Of a DNA stretch of 64,000 nt, positions 1 to 11,068 are shown piece by piece. Source of the stretch: Rhizomys pruinosus. Taxonomy: Eukaryota; Chordata; Mammalia; Rodentia; Spalacidae. Where the stretch lies: NCBI GenBank assembly GCA_009823505.1, contig VZQC01012300.1, forward strand, positions 101,750 to 165,749, written 5' to 3'. Position 1 is the stretch's first letter. The number at the start of each line of letters is the position of its first letter. Under the pieces are notes generated by a model that had not been told where the DNA came from, searched no databases, and saw only the letters and a list, made by a program, of their open reading frames with translations. The translations under genes and the position numbers were made by a program.

Positions 1-104
1 TGGGGTGGGGGGAAGGGAAATGGAAATATGCCTGAACTGAATTGGAAAATGATGTATGAAATACACAAAGCATCAATAAAAATAATGAAAATCTAAAAAA
101 AAAA
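1..104 (+). mobile_element. L1 3' end fragment with A tail
   Basis: A G-rich stretch is followed by a 'tgtatgaaatacacaaa' type end and an A run at 95-104. The same ending closes the L1 3'UTR at 32,755, so this is the last 100 bp of a plus-strand L1 whose body lies before the window. Confidence 0.7.
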
Positions 105-116
105 CTGTCAATATGT

Positions 117-2570
117 TCTTGGTTAAGCTTTTTTGGTTCCCGGGATTTCAGATATTCATCCATTTCTCTGAGGTTTTCAAACTTAGTAGAGTATAGGTTT
201 TTGAAGTATTCTGGTATGATTGTCTGGATCTTTTCTTTATCTGTTGTGATGTTTCCCTTTTCATCATGCATACTATTGATTTGGAGTTGCTTTTTCTTTC
301 TTTTGGTTAACTGGGCTAGAGGTCTCTCTGTCTTGTTTATCTTTTCAAAGTATCAGCTTCTGGATTCATTGATTTTTTTTTTACTGTTTTCTTTGATTCT
401 ATTTCATTGATTTCTGCTCTGATTTTTGTTATTTCTTCCTGTTTGTTGGGTTTAAGGTCCACTTGTTGTGGTCTCTCAAGTGTTTTTAGCTTTAGTGTTA
501 GATCATTTATTTGTTCCCTTTCTGTTTTTTAAATTTTATTTATTATTTTTTATGTGTATGAGTGTACTGTCTGCATGTAGGAAGATGCACCTGTGTAATG
601 CAATGCTGCAGAGGTCAGAAGAGGGTGTCAGATTTCCCCAGAACTATATTTAAAGACGGTTTTTAGCTGCCATGTGGGTGCTGGGAATTGAAACTGGGTC
701 CCCTGAAGAGCAGTCAGTACTCTTAACCTCTGAGCCATCTCTGCAGCCCAGCCCTTTCTGTTTTTTTTTTTAATGTGTGCACTTAGGGCTATAAATTTCC
801 CTCTTAGTATTGCTTTTAAAGTTTCCTAGAAGTTTTGTTGTTTTGTATTGTCTTATTTGTTTAGTTCCATGAATACTTTTTATTTCATTCCTTATTTCTT
901 CTCTGACCCATTCATTATTCAGGAGTGTGTTGCTACTTTCCTCTGTTCCTTGGATTGCTTTAAGTATTTTCTGAAGTGTTGTTTTTTTGACATGTATTCT
1001 TTCATTTTGTTTATGTCATGAAAGATTTTTCTTTCTCCTTCAAATATAATTGACATTTTTTTCTGGGCATGGTAATTAATGTTGGCATCTAAAGTTGTTT
1101 AGCACTGGGAATACTTTGGTCCACATTCTTCTGGTTTTCATAGTTTGAAAGGAGAAGTCAGCTGTTATTCTGATGGGTTTCTCCTTATATTTAATTTGTT
1201 ATTTTTCTCTTGTGACTTTTGGTATTTTGTCTTTGTTTTGAGCATCTAGCATTTTAACTATGACATGGCATGGAGAATTTCTTTTCTGGTCTTATCTATT
1301 TGGTGTTCTATGTGTTTCTTGTATTTGTATATATTTGTCTTTTTTCAGTCTGAGAAAATTTTCTTTTATTATCCTGTTGAAGATCTGATCCATACCATTG
1401 TCTTGGAATTCTTCTCCTTTCTTTATTCCTTTGATGTGGAGATTTGTTCTTTCATAGTAACCCACATTTCCTGGTTATACCACTCTTGTGTTTTTTTTTT
1501 TCTTTTAATTTTTCATAATCTTCACTTGAGCATTTTAGACATTCCATTGTTCCATGTTGTCCTGCAGGTCTGATATTCTATTTTCTGCTTCATCCATTCT
1601 GTTTCTGAGGCTTTCTCCTATCCTTTCCTGTTGATTGGATGAATGTTCCATTTCCTTCTTCACCTCTTCCTGTGATTTATTTTGTCTTTTCACTTCCTTT
1701 TGAAGCTTGTCATTCTCTGCTTATAGCTCTTTGTTTTGCTGGTCAGTTTCTTTTTTCTTTTCAGCCTGGATCTTTTCAGTGTTTCCACTTCCTTCCAGAG
1801 TTTGACGTTCTCTCTAGTTCCTTTCAGCGTTTGTTTTTCTTTTCTTCTAGTTCTTTTCTGAGTTTGTCATTCTCTCCCTCTGGTTGTTTCTGTTATTTAT
1901 CATTCTTACCTTCTATATCCTTCCTGCATTTTTCATTTCATCCACTTAGTTCTCTGATTTGTTCTTTATGTTCTTTGATTTCTTTGTCTATGTTTATGAC
2001 TGTTCTAAGGTCCATATCTTGGTTTCCTTCCAGGTGGATCTCATTCTGGGGATCTTCTATAGAAGTGGTCAAGTTTGATGTGGATTTATTATGAGCTTTT
2101 CCCATGTTGTTATTTTTTCCATTGTGGTTTCAGCATGTGGGTTTATTTATTTTTTGTTGTTGTTTGGATTCTGGTGCTAGTCTCAAATGTTAATATGGAG
2201 GATTGGTTGGTCTCTCACTCTGCTTTCTGCTATTCAGTTCTTATACATTGTATGTGCAACCTAATATCACTGACACTGTGCACACTGTATCGTCTGCACC
2301 ACAACATCACCAACTTACTGAATGTCCTGCACCACTACTTGGGAGAGCAGGGGTGGGAGGGAGGTTTGCTCCCTTGACCCACCTTTCCCTGTCCCAGCTG
2401 AAGGTGTGCTGGGCTCCCGGGCATCTGGGTTAGCATGGCAGGGTGTCTCCACCCATGCTGATCACGTGTGGGAGACCAGGCTTGGTGCCTACCTGGTCCC
2501 TGGCTCACACTGCTTATTGCCTGCCTTTCCCTGTCCCAGCTGAAGGAGACAGGCAACACAATTTTTAACA
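117..2570 (-). mobile_element. L1 retrotransposon, ORF2 start to 5'UTR, internally deleted
   Basis: Read on the minus strand, this runs from the 5'UTR (about 2570-2100) through ORF1 (about 2075-960) into the reverse-transcriptase side of ORF2 (about 890-117). It parallels 16,500-19,000 of the second L1 almost line by line. About 0.85 kb covering the endonuclease half of ORF2 is missing at a junction near 930-940. All frames are broken. The 5'UTR holds two copies of a short block (tttccctgtcccagctgaagg at 2384 and 2527), probably partial monomers. A B2 SINE sits inside at 531-750. The plus-strand open frames here are T-rich shadows. Confidence 0.85.
531..750 (-). mobile_element. B2 SINE inserted in L1
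   Basis: The reverse strand starts with the tRNA-like promoter region (ggctgcagagatggctcaga) and ends in an AT-rich tail. The duplicated target 'ccctttctgtttttt' at 516-530 and 752-766 fixes both edges and shows that it inserted into the older L1. Confidence 0.9.
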
Positions 2571-3836
2571 AACTATGGCCATTTCAATTTTTCTTTTTAT
2601 ACACAAAATTATTAATTTCAAAATCTTTTCTGACATACTTAGTTAAATTGTTAGTATTTTAATACATTAAAAGGTCTTTTTATAAACTTAGTACCTTAAT
2701 CTTTTTTAAAACATCAAACAATATCTTAGTGTATGTTAAATGTTACACAAAATTTTTACTTCAAGGTGTTTTTAGGTGTTTGTTTTCTGGGTTTTTTGGT
2801 GTTGTTTTAAAAGTTTTTCAATTTAAAGAATTAACAAAATATAGTCTCAACAAAAATTAATTACAAAAATCTTAGTTATTAAAATCTGCCTTAAAAACTT
2901 ATATTTCTTAAAACTAGTTTCCCTTGTATCAAATTAACTCATAAATAAAGTCTAATACAAACTAAAATTGTTAACAAAATTTTTTTTCAGATCAAAATAT
3001 TATCACTTTAATTCTAATTCTATATATGTATAAAATTCAAATGACTAATTTTTGCCACATAAAAATGTCATTTTTGTGCAACCCTCTTTTCATGTGACCT
3101 AGAACTTTTGTTCTTTTATTTTTAATTTATTTCTTGTTGACATTTAAGGTGGGATCCTTATAGAGAGCATACAGTTGAGCCCTACTTGTCCCTGCTTGTC
3201 AATGATACACTATGCCCACTGAAATTCGATGTATCAATACAATATCTACATCCATAAAAATGTCATTTATGTTTCAAATGTTACTTTTAATATCTCTTTG
3301 ATGCTTAACAAAATAATTTAACTCTCAAAAACTAGGTTTTAACTCTTTAAAATGAAAGTATTCAGTCTTTAAGGAAACAGCTTCATAAAGCCTAGTCTAA
3401 ATCCCCCCTGCCTGTCTAACTGCAAGGTATGCTAACTAACTCTATCCCTCCACTATGCAACTGAGCCCTTTCTTCAGTTTACTAAAAGGGGACTCAGACA
3501 CCAACTTCCTCAAATACATAGTTTTAAGAATCAAAATACAATACAATAAAAAGGAATCACAAAATACTCATTTTTGCTATCTAGGTCATTGTTAGCATTC
3601 AATTTTTTACAATAAATAATCAAAGAACTTCTCCCATAACTAAACACTGGCAGGGACTTACAGGTCCACAACCCTTGCTGCCAGTGCTCTGGAGAAAGCC
3701 AGAATCAGGACTCTGGAATAAAAGTCCAGCCCCTCTTCTAAAATGGGAAGAGGGTAGGCTTGCGTATTTCCAGAAACTGAATCCTCTCCCAGATGGGTGC
3801 CAATAAGATTCATCAGATCACTCAATCAAGCCCCCC
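2571..3836. other. AT-rich DNA without recognisable gene
   Basis: About 1.27 kb, rich in A and T, with no open frame of note. The stretch before 3837 could be decayed retroviral sequence upstream of the env leader, but I see no pol motif to support this. I recognise no SINE or L1. Confidence 0.5.
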
Positions 3837-4200
3837 ATGGCGAAAATGGCATCACTGACCTCGGGAAAGAGAAAAAAGAGACCCCAGAAGAAGAAGCTGC
3901 AGACTCATGTGACCTATGGGATGATTAAATCCTTGGCAAATAGCGCAGAAGAGCTGAAAAAGAGCCAAGGCAGAGATTAAACTCAGCCTAAACTTCTCCT
4001 TCTTTGCATCCTACTCATGTTAACTATAGATTGTGTACATACAGTTGGAGATCTACCTGTGACTTACATGTTTGCTAACCATTATTTATGTTTTAATTGC
4101 AAATTTATTCCTCCACATTGTGCTTCCAGTTCTAATTATTCCTTAAGAAAATATTGAAAGAGATAAACCAAAAAATTGGTAAATTAAGAACAACAGTCTT
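3837..4200 (+). pseudogene. Decayed retroviral env, leader and start of surface subunit
   Basis: An ATG at 3837 opens a frame whose N-terminus is very basic (GKRKKRPQKKK), followed by 'SAEELKKSQ' and an in-frame TAA at 3978. The same frame then reads a hydrophobic leucine-rich stretch (LLLLCILLMLTI) and several Cys, ending at TGA 4155. A basic, nuclear-signal-like leader before the signal peptide is typical of betaretroviral Env precursors. From 4151 another frame reads a heptad-like segment that continues, in phase, at 11,069 beyond the retrocopy. Most of the surface subunit is deleted between these parts. The gene is dead: one stop, one frameshift, one deletion and one insertion. Family assignment is inference. 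Confidence 0.55.
4186..4200 (+). repeat. Target-site duplication, left copy
   Basis: 'aagaacaacagtctt' here is repeated exactly at 11069-11083, right after a poly(A) run. The pair brackets a 6.9-kb interval made of a retrocopy plus a later provirus. Confidence 0.85.
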
Positions 4201-5773
4201 TGTAACCTGCAACTCACAGTATACATTGACTTAGGCAGACACTGAACTTAAGGTGTTTTGGGAAAACTTGTGAACAAGAATTTTCTGCTGAGCTCTGCTG
4301 GGACTTGCAGCCTCAACCCCTTCTTTTTCCATCTCCTATTCTCATATTTGTCTGTACAAGGGATACCAAAAGTGAAGTCTGCCTGTGTGAACCAAACCCT
4401 GTGGTGCCCACACCTGCAGTGTGTCCAGAAACCCCAGAGTGAGAGAGGACACTGGGATACACTCTGGTTCATGTAATGGCCTTTTTGACCTTGTCACAAT
4501 AGGGAGACACATGCCCTGCTCTGTGGAATACATGTGGTTCATGCACAAACACTATTTGTGTTCTTGTTCCATGAGCCACATTCAAGGAAAGAGCTTGATT
4601 CTCCTCCCCTAGTCCTGCTTGGTGCTGTGGGTGCTTTCCTTCTCCAGGACCTTGGGGAGCTTGCCCTGCATTTCCTGGGAACACACTAACAGTTTGGAGA
4701 ATCACCGAAGTGCATTGTCCCGTCTCATCTAGCCCTTTCTCTTCTCATGTCCCATCTTATCCCATCCTGTGCCAGTTCTTCTCACCTGCTCCCCAGATCT
4801 AATAGGAAATTCTGGGTGTGTCCTTTGGGATCCATGGTTTCAGAACTTGGAGAGCCTCAGGTGTGGAAGTGTAACCTCTGACCTCACACATGCAGATATC
4901 AAGTGCTGGCTCCAGTATGAACCCCTGAACTTGACTTACCTAGTTTATTTCCTGTGATGGCACATGTCCTTGTGGGGCATATCAGCATGCTGCCTCAGAG
5001 CTGTCTCCTGGTGATGACACACCAGAAGCAGACATAATATATGCAAGGTCTAGGTATCTTTGACTTCCTACAGTTCTACCCAGCTCTACAGGAAGAAGCA
5101 CCTGAGGACATCATTGTACACCATTTCTCTTGTAGACATGAACACATAGTCAAAGCCTTGTGGGCCTACTGTGGGCACTACTAAACCAAACACAAGAGCT
5201 GTTTTCTGTTGCCCAGAAGAGGATGCCAACAGAAAAGGCACAATTGTCTCTGCAATGAATTCTTTTCATAAAGACACGTTACCTTTAAACACTGTCATAG
5301 GAAGACCAGGTCTTCATTTACACATTATCCCTGCTGAGCATGGTGGAAGGCAGAACAATCAATGCCAGGGTCCAGAATGCCCAGACTCAGCATCTGCTCC
5401 TCAAAGGTCAGTACAGGAGCCTTGTGGCACCCTGCGAGTCCCAGTTCAGGACAGATGTGCTCTGGCCATGTCAGATGGTGGAGGCTGGGTGCTGCTGTCA
5501 CACAGTAAGCACAGAGGCTACTAGGCTGGACACTGCTGTCACACAGTAAGAAAAGAGGGTACTCTATAGAGGCTTCAGAGAGAATCTGAGTGAGCCACCA
5601 CACAGCACAGGACAATTGGGGTGGGAGTTTTCACTAGAGCTTCTAGATTTGCTGAGGAAACAAGGAAGGAGGGAAAGAACTTGACCACATCAGACTGCCT
5701 GGTTCAAGCACTGCCAATTTATATCCTCACAGCAACCTGGGCATTGATTTAACCTGTCTGTGCTATGGCTTAT
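4201..5773 (+). pseudogene. Retrocopy of an unidentified polyadenylated RNA, 5' part
   Basis: This is the first 1.57 kb of an L1-mobilised copy that ends at 11,058 with AATAAA (11034-11039) and a poly(A) run, flanked by a 15-bp target duplication. Removing the provirus at 5774-10924 gives about 1.7 kb. I do not recognise the source. The longest frame (5171-5524, 117 residues) has no motif I know, and other frames are short, so the source may be a noncoding RNA, a 3'UTR or an old decayed mRNA. A short tandem repeat sits at about 5489-5562 ('gctgtcacacagtaag' twice). Confidence 0.6.
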
Positions 5774-6277
5774 TGCCGGGGCTAAATCCCCCAGGCACAA
5801 CTGATGCTCCATGGAGAGGGCTTGGAAGAGAAGTGCGGACCAGCTGCTGATTGGGATGGGGCTGAGTGAGGGAGTGAGGGCAGGCGAGCCTGAACAAAGA
5901 CCACACGAGACCAGGAGAGCATCTAGGCAAAGCTCATTTTATTACACCCAGTAGCAGTTTATATCTCTTTGGCAAATGGGGTGGGAGAAGTGAAAGTGAC
6001 AGGGACCCTGGGCCAATGGGAACCAGGCTTCTCAGCCGTGTCCAGGTAACCAGGCTTCTTAGCCGCATCTTAGGCAACCAGCAGCATGTCTGGGCCACCT
6101 CTAGGTGACTGGCCTTCTCAGCATGCCTAGGCAAAGCCGTTTTTTCAGGTCAGGCTATGATGAGTCATTCCCATGCAGAATTGACTTACTTTTGAAACTT
6201 ACAGTCAAGTCGCCAAACTTTAGGGCAGGCACAAGAGATTACTTGTAGGCCCCATGGCTCAGAAATCAGGCCCAACA
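5774..6277 (-). repeat. 3' LTR of class II provirus
   Basis: On the minus strand it starts TGTTGGGCCTG and ends CA. A polyadenylation signal (AATAAAATG) is read at about 5937-5945. It aligns with 10420-10924 over its whole length, with scattered substitutions and small indels. Confidence 0.9.
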
Positions 6278-6296
6278 GCTCCCCCTTTTGTTTTTG
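6278..6296 (-). promoter_or_regulatory. Polypurine tract of class II provirus
   Basis: On the minus strand this reads caaaaacaaaagggggagc directly before the LTR's TG. This is the position and composition of the plus-strand DNA primer of a retrovirus. Confidence 0.85.
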
Positions 6297-6723
6297 TAAT
6301 GCAGCAGGAAGAACATAGTCCCTGTCTTAGGTTGTCTATTCTTGCAAACTTAGTCTTACCCATCTTTGGGGTACAAACTGCTTAGGTTTGGCCCCTGTCT
6401 TAGGTTGACTGACTGCAGAAAGATCTTACCTGTCATGGGTGCTATGATTCCAGTCTGCCAAAGAGCCTCTCCGTGCCCTGTCTTAGGTTGCCTCAGTCTC
6501 TCCAGGGTCTTACCCATCGTTGGTAACATGGAGGGCGGGAGGCTGGGTAAGATGGCCATTTTATAGGGCCCTGACCCCTGGCAGATAAGCCTGTAATAGG
6601 GAATCTTGTCCTGGTGTATAATATAGCAAGATTGGATAACTTGGCCCAAGGATGAGGAACCATGCAGGATGGGGATAGGATAGGAAGTGTGAGGTGGTGC
6701 ATATTCTGGGGGGGTTGTCAGGC

Positions 6724-8333
6724 TTATTCATGTGAGTTGTGGATGGAAGAGACCCAGATGTGAATTATTTCATCAGCGGGGGTGTAGGTGGCCCCCCTGT
6801 TGACCATTGCTGAGAGGACCTGGGCTGTCACTTTGTTGGCTTTGCATTGGCTACAGGTGAAATGGAGCAGACATCTGAAGAACAGGAGACAGACTAATGC
6901 CAGAAGGCAGAGGATTCCTCACATGGCTACCATTGTGGGATCAAAGAGATATTTTAGTTTAGACCACACCTGTGAAATGAAACTGGTATCAAAGGCTACG
7001 ACCGCAGGGCGAGTGGAGTTAAAGGACATGATTTGGGAACCGAGAGTCAAAGTATAGTTCATGAATTGTTGGGACCAGGGACCCTTGATGTAGTCAGCAA
7101 GTTCCTGATGCCTCTGAGAGATATTAATGACTGGAAAGGGGGTTAAGCAAAAGGAGGAGAACCTGGGGTCACAGGACATCTGAACCATAGTGTGGAGTGT
7201 TTGAATTTCTTCACCCAGGAGGTCAATCTGTTGCTATAGATTGAGAATAACAGTTTGAAAGTGGGAGTTGATGAGGTTTTGGGTTTGGAGGATTGAGGCC
7301 GATTGGTCCACAATGGAACTCAGGGTAGTGGCTGTCATAATACTTTGGGTAAGGGAGGCAGCTGCCATGGCAGCCAAGGCCAGAGCAACTAGAATGGTTC
7401 TGATGATGAAGGCAGTAAGTCCGAATTCTCAGAGTAGGCATGTAGGATGCATGAGTTCCACTCTGTGGAAGTGGATGATGTTGGTCATGGGGATCCAGAG
7501 GGCAGAGGGGCTTCAGAGCAAAAGCGCTAGATTGCCTCTATGATAGGGCCAGCAGTCAGACAAGAAACAAGGGGAGGCGCCCGAGCAGTTAATTAAACTG
7601 GGGTTAGCAGGCAAGAAGTTAGTCAAGAGGAAATAAAAGGGGAGCTTAATGCATACCGGTACGGGGGAGGGGGTGGAGGAGTATTAAGAAGACGTTGGGC
7701 AGAGCCGCAGAAGCTATAGTCAAAGGCACTATGTGACGAGTTGCCCCAGGGGGCCCGGAACCACAACCAAAGGTTGGAGACATTGCCCACTGGGTAAGGT
7801 CAAGGGTGGCCCAAACAATAGAGCCATTCTACCAGGAGGCCAACTCCCAAGGAGTAGTGGGGAACGGGCTGACATCGAGGCATAGAAAGCTTAGCTGAGT
7901 GCTCAGTGCAATTAGCAGATGTAGAGCCAATGTGCAGAGTCAAGAATTTAGAGAGGCCTCTAACTTGGCCTTGAGAACTATTGCCCTTGAAAGCCCCTGA
8001 AGTATGAGAATACAGGGAGACACAGTGGGGGTGACCTGTAGGGGAGTGTGTGAAGCAAAGGGTATTGGAGAGATTGTAAAAGGTACCAGTGACATTGATA
8101 AAGCAACCACTGGAGGTTGTCAGCGGTAGTCCCGTGGATAGGTTAGAGGAGTAAAAAGCTGTGAAGGCAGGGGCATTCTGAGAGACAGGTAAGAGTATGG
8201 GCAGCAAAGGGACAAAGGCCCAGAGGTTGTGGGTGCAAGTGGGAGCAAGAAGAGAGGAGATACAAAGTGTCATCATCAGAGAGCTCCAGAACCCAGGCCC
8301 AGGTGAAGGTGAAGATCTCTTGAAGGGGCTCAT
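6724..8333 (-). pseudogene. Class II provirus env, broken
   Basis: The frame opens at 8333 with a hydrophobic signal region (residues about 16-31, SSLMMTLCISSLLAPT) and a surface-subunit segment with several N-X-S/T sites, running to 7800. Frame changes follow. The transmembrane subunit is visible from about 7400 (Ala-rich fusion-peptide-like stretch, then a Gln/Leu heptad segment) through 6919 (MVQMSCDPRF, then N-glycosylation sites). An in-frame TGA lies just before a membrane span (CLLALVCLLFF) and a short tail that ends at TAA 6724-6726. The subunit layout and its place after integrase support env. About 535 codons of length remain, but with frameshifts and stops it cannot give a full protein. 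Confidence 0.8.
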
Positions 8334-8398
8334 GGTAGCTTTTCTTCAAGATTTCTGAAAAAATATAAATGGAGCCTTGGCCCTTGGTTAGTAAAGGG

Positions 8399-9260
8399 TT
8401 AGGAAGAAGGGGGAAATGGCTCTAAGAGGTGAGGCAGATGGTTTTCATTGTTCTCTTGCTGGGGCAAGTACTTGAGGTTTCTTGCCGGCACCCATATGGG
8501 TGCTTCCTCTCCTATGGGGAACACACACCTGAAGCCTCTCCCCATTGTGAGTAGGTGTGTTAATGGATCCTTCCATTTGACTTTTACCTGGGGGTTGAGG
8601 CTCATATGCCCCCAGTGCTTTTGGAATCTTGATTCAGTCATTTCTTTAGAAAAACTTAAAATATTTATAGTAAAGAGGGCCTCTGCTAGCTGCAGGTGGG
8701 GGCTTACTCCCCCTTTTTGTTTTTGTAATTGTTCCTTAAGGTACTAGTGGTGTCTTTCAACAATAGCCTGTCCCTGGGGATTGTAAGGGATTCCCGTGGT
8801 ATGCTTAATACCCCATCTCTCAAAAGACCCTGTAAGGGCATTGGAGGTAAAGCAAGGTCCATTGTCTATTTTGATTTGGTGGGGCAGTCCCAGTGTAGCA
8901 AAGCATTGGAAGAAATGAGATCAGGCATGTTTGGCCTTTTCTCCAGAGTGGGCAGTGGCCCAGCAGGTCCTGGAGTATCAACAGATACAAAAACATATTT
9001 ACGTTTGCCAAAGGCAGCAAAGTGGGTGACATCTGTTTGCCAGAGGGCATTAGGTTTTAGGCCCTGAGGATTGACTCCTGGGGGTTGAAGCGGGGGTACT
9101 CTGAGGAAGGGTTGGCAAGATTTACACGTTTGGGCAATTTTAAAAAATTCTTTTATAGGTACTTGGGGGAACATTTGGTGTAGCCCTCTCCAGTTTACAT
9201 GGGTCAGCACTTCTTTCTTCCAAGAGGGCTTTTAGCTCTACCATGAGGTAGGAAATTGGG
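8399..9260 (-). pseudogene. Class II provirus pol, integrase region
   Basis: From 5' to 3': the end of the zinc-binding domain (CKSCQPF near 9115), the catalytic core with 'LWQTDVTHF' (about 9040) and, in another frame, 'DNGPCFTS' (about 8855) and 'PQGQAIVER' (about 8770). The C-terminal DNA-binding domain follows at 8641-8399 (VKWKDPLT, then GFRCVFPIGEEAPIWVPAR). The three acidic catalytic positions can all be seen, but in different frames. The domain order and the WVPAR-type C-terminus fit betaretroviral integrase. The end of the RNase H region before it is missing. Confidence 0.85.
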
Positions 9261-9344
9261 TTGCTGTCAAGTCTGATATGGGCCTGTGGTATGTGAGGTA
9301 GGAGATTAGTAACATACAGGCTGTCAGAAAAGAGGTTACATGGC

Positions 9345-9690
9345 TCATGAATGTAGCAAACTTTGGAGCTGTGCCAGAGTGAGTCGCTCTGGCACTTCTA
9401 TGTTAGGCTTTACAGGACTAACCTTTGTGAGGGAGAGATGGGTGCCTAATACTTTAAAAGGGGGGACTTGTTGGAACTTTTCAGGTGCCACCGTGAACCT
9501 CACCTGTGTCAATGTTTGTGATATTATCCTTAAGAATTTCTGTAACTCATGGGGGTCCCTGTGGCCAATAATGAGATCATCCATATAAAGGTACAACAGG
9601 GAATCTCTCCGTGCACTGAAAAGGCAAATTTACTGCAGTCCTCTGGGTGCAGGGGGATTGAGAAAAAAAATAGTCCTTGAGGTAAAGATG
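9345..9690 (-). pseudogene. Class II provirus pol, reverse transcriptase fragment
   Basis: The YMDD catalytic box lies at about 9590, followed by a stretch of the class II palm/thumb (FTVAPEKFQQVPPFKVLGTHLS). Upstream in another frame is 'FFSIPLHPEDCSKFAFSV', the palm segment that normally precedes YMDD by several dozen residues. Here the two lie nearly side by side, so part of the palm is deleted. The enzyme would copy viral RNA to DNA; this relic cannot. Confidence 0.85.
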
Positions 9691-9696
9691 GGGGCG

Positions 9697-10364
9697 GAGC
9701 TACGCAGCTGCAGCCGAGGTGGTGGCAGTGGCGGCAGTGGCGGCCACCGCCTTACAGAGTTCCTTGAGATTTTTGGCCTCCCACGGATACCAGTCTAAGG
9801 GGCGATTCCTTCCTGGGGCCAGATAGATCAGGAGGCCCAGCCTCTCTGTGCCAGAAGGGGTTGGTGGGAGGATCTGATTGAGGTGGGCTCCTATGGGCCC
9901 AAGGGGCATTTTTAAATGGGTCAAGGGAGGAGTAGAGGGATTCAGACTGACTCAGTGGGCTGACAGAGCCTGGAGACCTGGGGTCCTGATCAGAGCCCTG
10001 TTTCACTTTCGAATTTTCCTTGTCTATTTCTTTTGGGACCAGAGTCTCCAATACCTTCTTAGGGGGACGAGGAGGGAAACAACACTTTAAAGCTGATACT
10101 GTAGGGAGTGCTCCCAGGGGAGGTATTTCCCGCTACTCCAATTGGGCTTTTCTAATCATTTTTTTCAACCCTGTCCCAGGTGTCCCAGTCAAACAAATCA
10201 CTCTCTGGAAGCAAGGGAGCAAGCTTTAATAAACATCCCCAGGCCCAAAGGACCTGAGTATCTGAGAGGTCCAGACCTCTACTCTTAAGCAAAATTCTTA
10301 AAGCCTCCAAAGCAGGGTCAGGCTTGGAGTTAGACTTCCCCATATCTAAAGGGGGGACACTCAC
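9697..10364 (-). pseudogene. Class II provirus gag, N-terminal part
   Basis: The likely start is the ATG at 10343 (MGKSNSKP), giving a Gly-2 myristoylation context and a matrix-like helical domain that stops at 10152. An in-frame ATG at 10364 lies 7 codons earlier. A second open stretch in another frame (10051-9752) is rich in Pro and Ser, as in the region between matrix and capsid. Near 9700-9760 an Ala/Thr run comes from a GGC/GCC-rich repeat. No capsid major-homology region or nucleocapsid Cys-His boxes are seen, so the rest of gag is deleted. Confidence 0.75.
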
Positions 10365-10399
10365 TTATTGAATGACTGGCTTGTCAGTGACTACCGAAA

Positions 10400-10417
10400 C
10401 ACCAGGCGGAAACACCA
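10400..10417 (-). promoter_or_regulatory. Primer binding site, tRNA-Val type
   Basis: On the minus strand, two bases after the LTR's final CA, this reads tggtgtttccgcctggtg. It pairs with the 3' end of vertebrate tRNA-Val (…GGCGGAAACACCA) at 16 of 18 positions. The match is from memory of the tRNA and can be tested directly. Confidence 0.75.
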
Positions 10418-10419
10418 CC

Positions 10420-10924
10420 TGCTGGGGATAAATCCCGCCGGCCACTGCTAATGCTCTGTGGAGAGGGCTCGGGACAGAAGTGTGGACCAGCCACTGATTG
10501 GGATGGGGTTGAGTGAGGGAGTGAGCGCCAGCAATCCCGAACAAAGACCACAGGAGACCGGGAGTGCGTCTAGGCAAAGCTCATTTTATTACACCCAGTA
10601 GCGGTTTATATCTCTTTGACAAGTGGGGTGGGAGAAGTGAAAGTGACAGGGACCTGGGACAATGGGAACCGGGCTTCTCAGCCGCATCCAGGTAACCGGG
10701 CTTCTTAGCTGCGTCTTAGGCAACCAGCAGTGCATCTGGGCCATGTCTAGGCAACCGGCCTTCTCAGTGTGCCCAGACAAAGCTGTTTCTTCAGGTCGGG
10801 CTATGCTGAGTCATTCCTATGCAGAATTGACTTACTTTTGAAACTTATGGAGAAGTCGCCAAAACTTTAGGGCAGGCACAAGAGATTACTTGTAGGCCCC
10901 ATGGCCCAGAAATCAGGCCCAACA
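10420..10924 (-). repeat. 5' LTR of class II provirus
   Basis: This is the partner of 5774-6277, 505 bp, TG…CA on the minus strand. The PBS borders it on one side and the retrocopy resumes on the other. Confidence 0.9.
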
Positions 10925-11068
10925 GCTTTGATTATACAACAGACAGCATGAGGCCATTCGTGAAGGGATTTGTTGATGCATCAGTGAGGATAGCCTGGCA
11001 GCCAACAGGGTTAACACAATGCAGCATTGTTAAAATAAAATCCTTAATTTAAACTTGGAAAAAAAAAA
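10925..11068 (+). pseudogene. Retrocopy of unidentified RNA, 3' end with poly(A)
   Basis: This is the last 134 bp of the retrocopy. AATAAA at 11034-11039 lies 20 bases before a run of A that starts at 11059. The exact 15-bp duplication follows. Confidence 0.65.

Larger units (their letters stand above)
5774..10924 (-). mobile_element. Defective class II (betaretrovirus-like) provirus
   Basis: A 5.15-kb minus-strand provirus in the order LTR (10420-10924), primer site, gag, reverse transcriptase, integrase, env, polypurine tract, LTR (5774-6277). About 4.1 kb of internal sequence remains where a full one has roughly 7 kb; the losses lie in gag-protease-RT and between RT and integrase. The flanks share only 'gctt' (5768-5773 gcttat, 10925-10930 gctttg), so the expected 6-bp duplication has decayed or the site recombined. 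The two LTRs differ at many scattered positions, so the insertion is not recent. It lies inside the retrocopy and is therefore younger than it. Confidence 0.9.

Noticed and set aside
1265..2094. Plus-strand frames of 102 and 151 codons
   Set aside because: Antisense of L1 ORF1; Phe/Ser/Leu-rich because the coding strand is A-rich.
5171..5524. 117-codon frame in the retrocopy
   Set aside because: No domain, signal or homology I can recognise; overlapping minus frame of similar length; kept only as a note under the retrocopy.
7268..7543. 91-codon plus-strand frame and others at 6366 and 9340
   Set aside because: Antisense shadows of the class II provirus env and pol.
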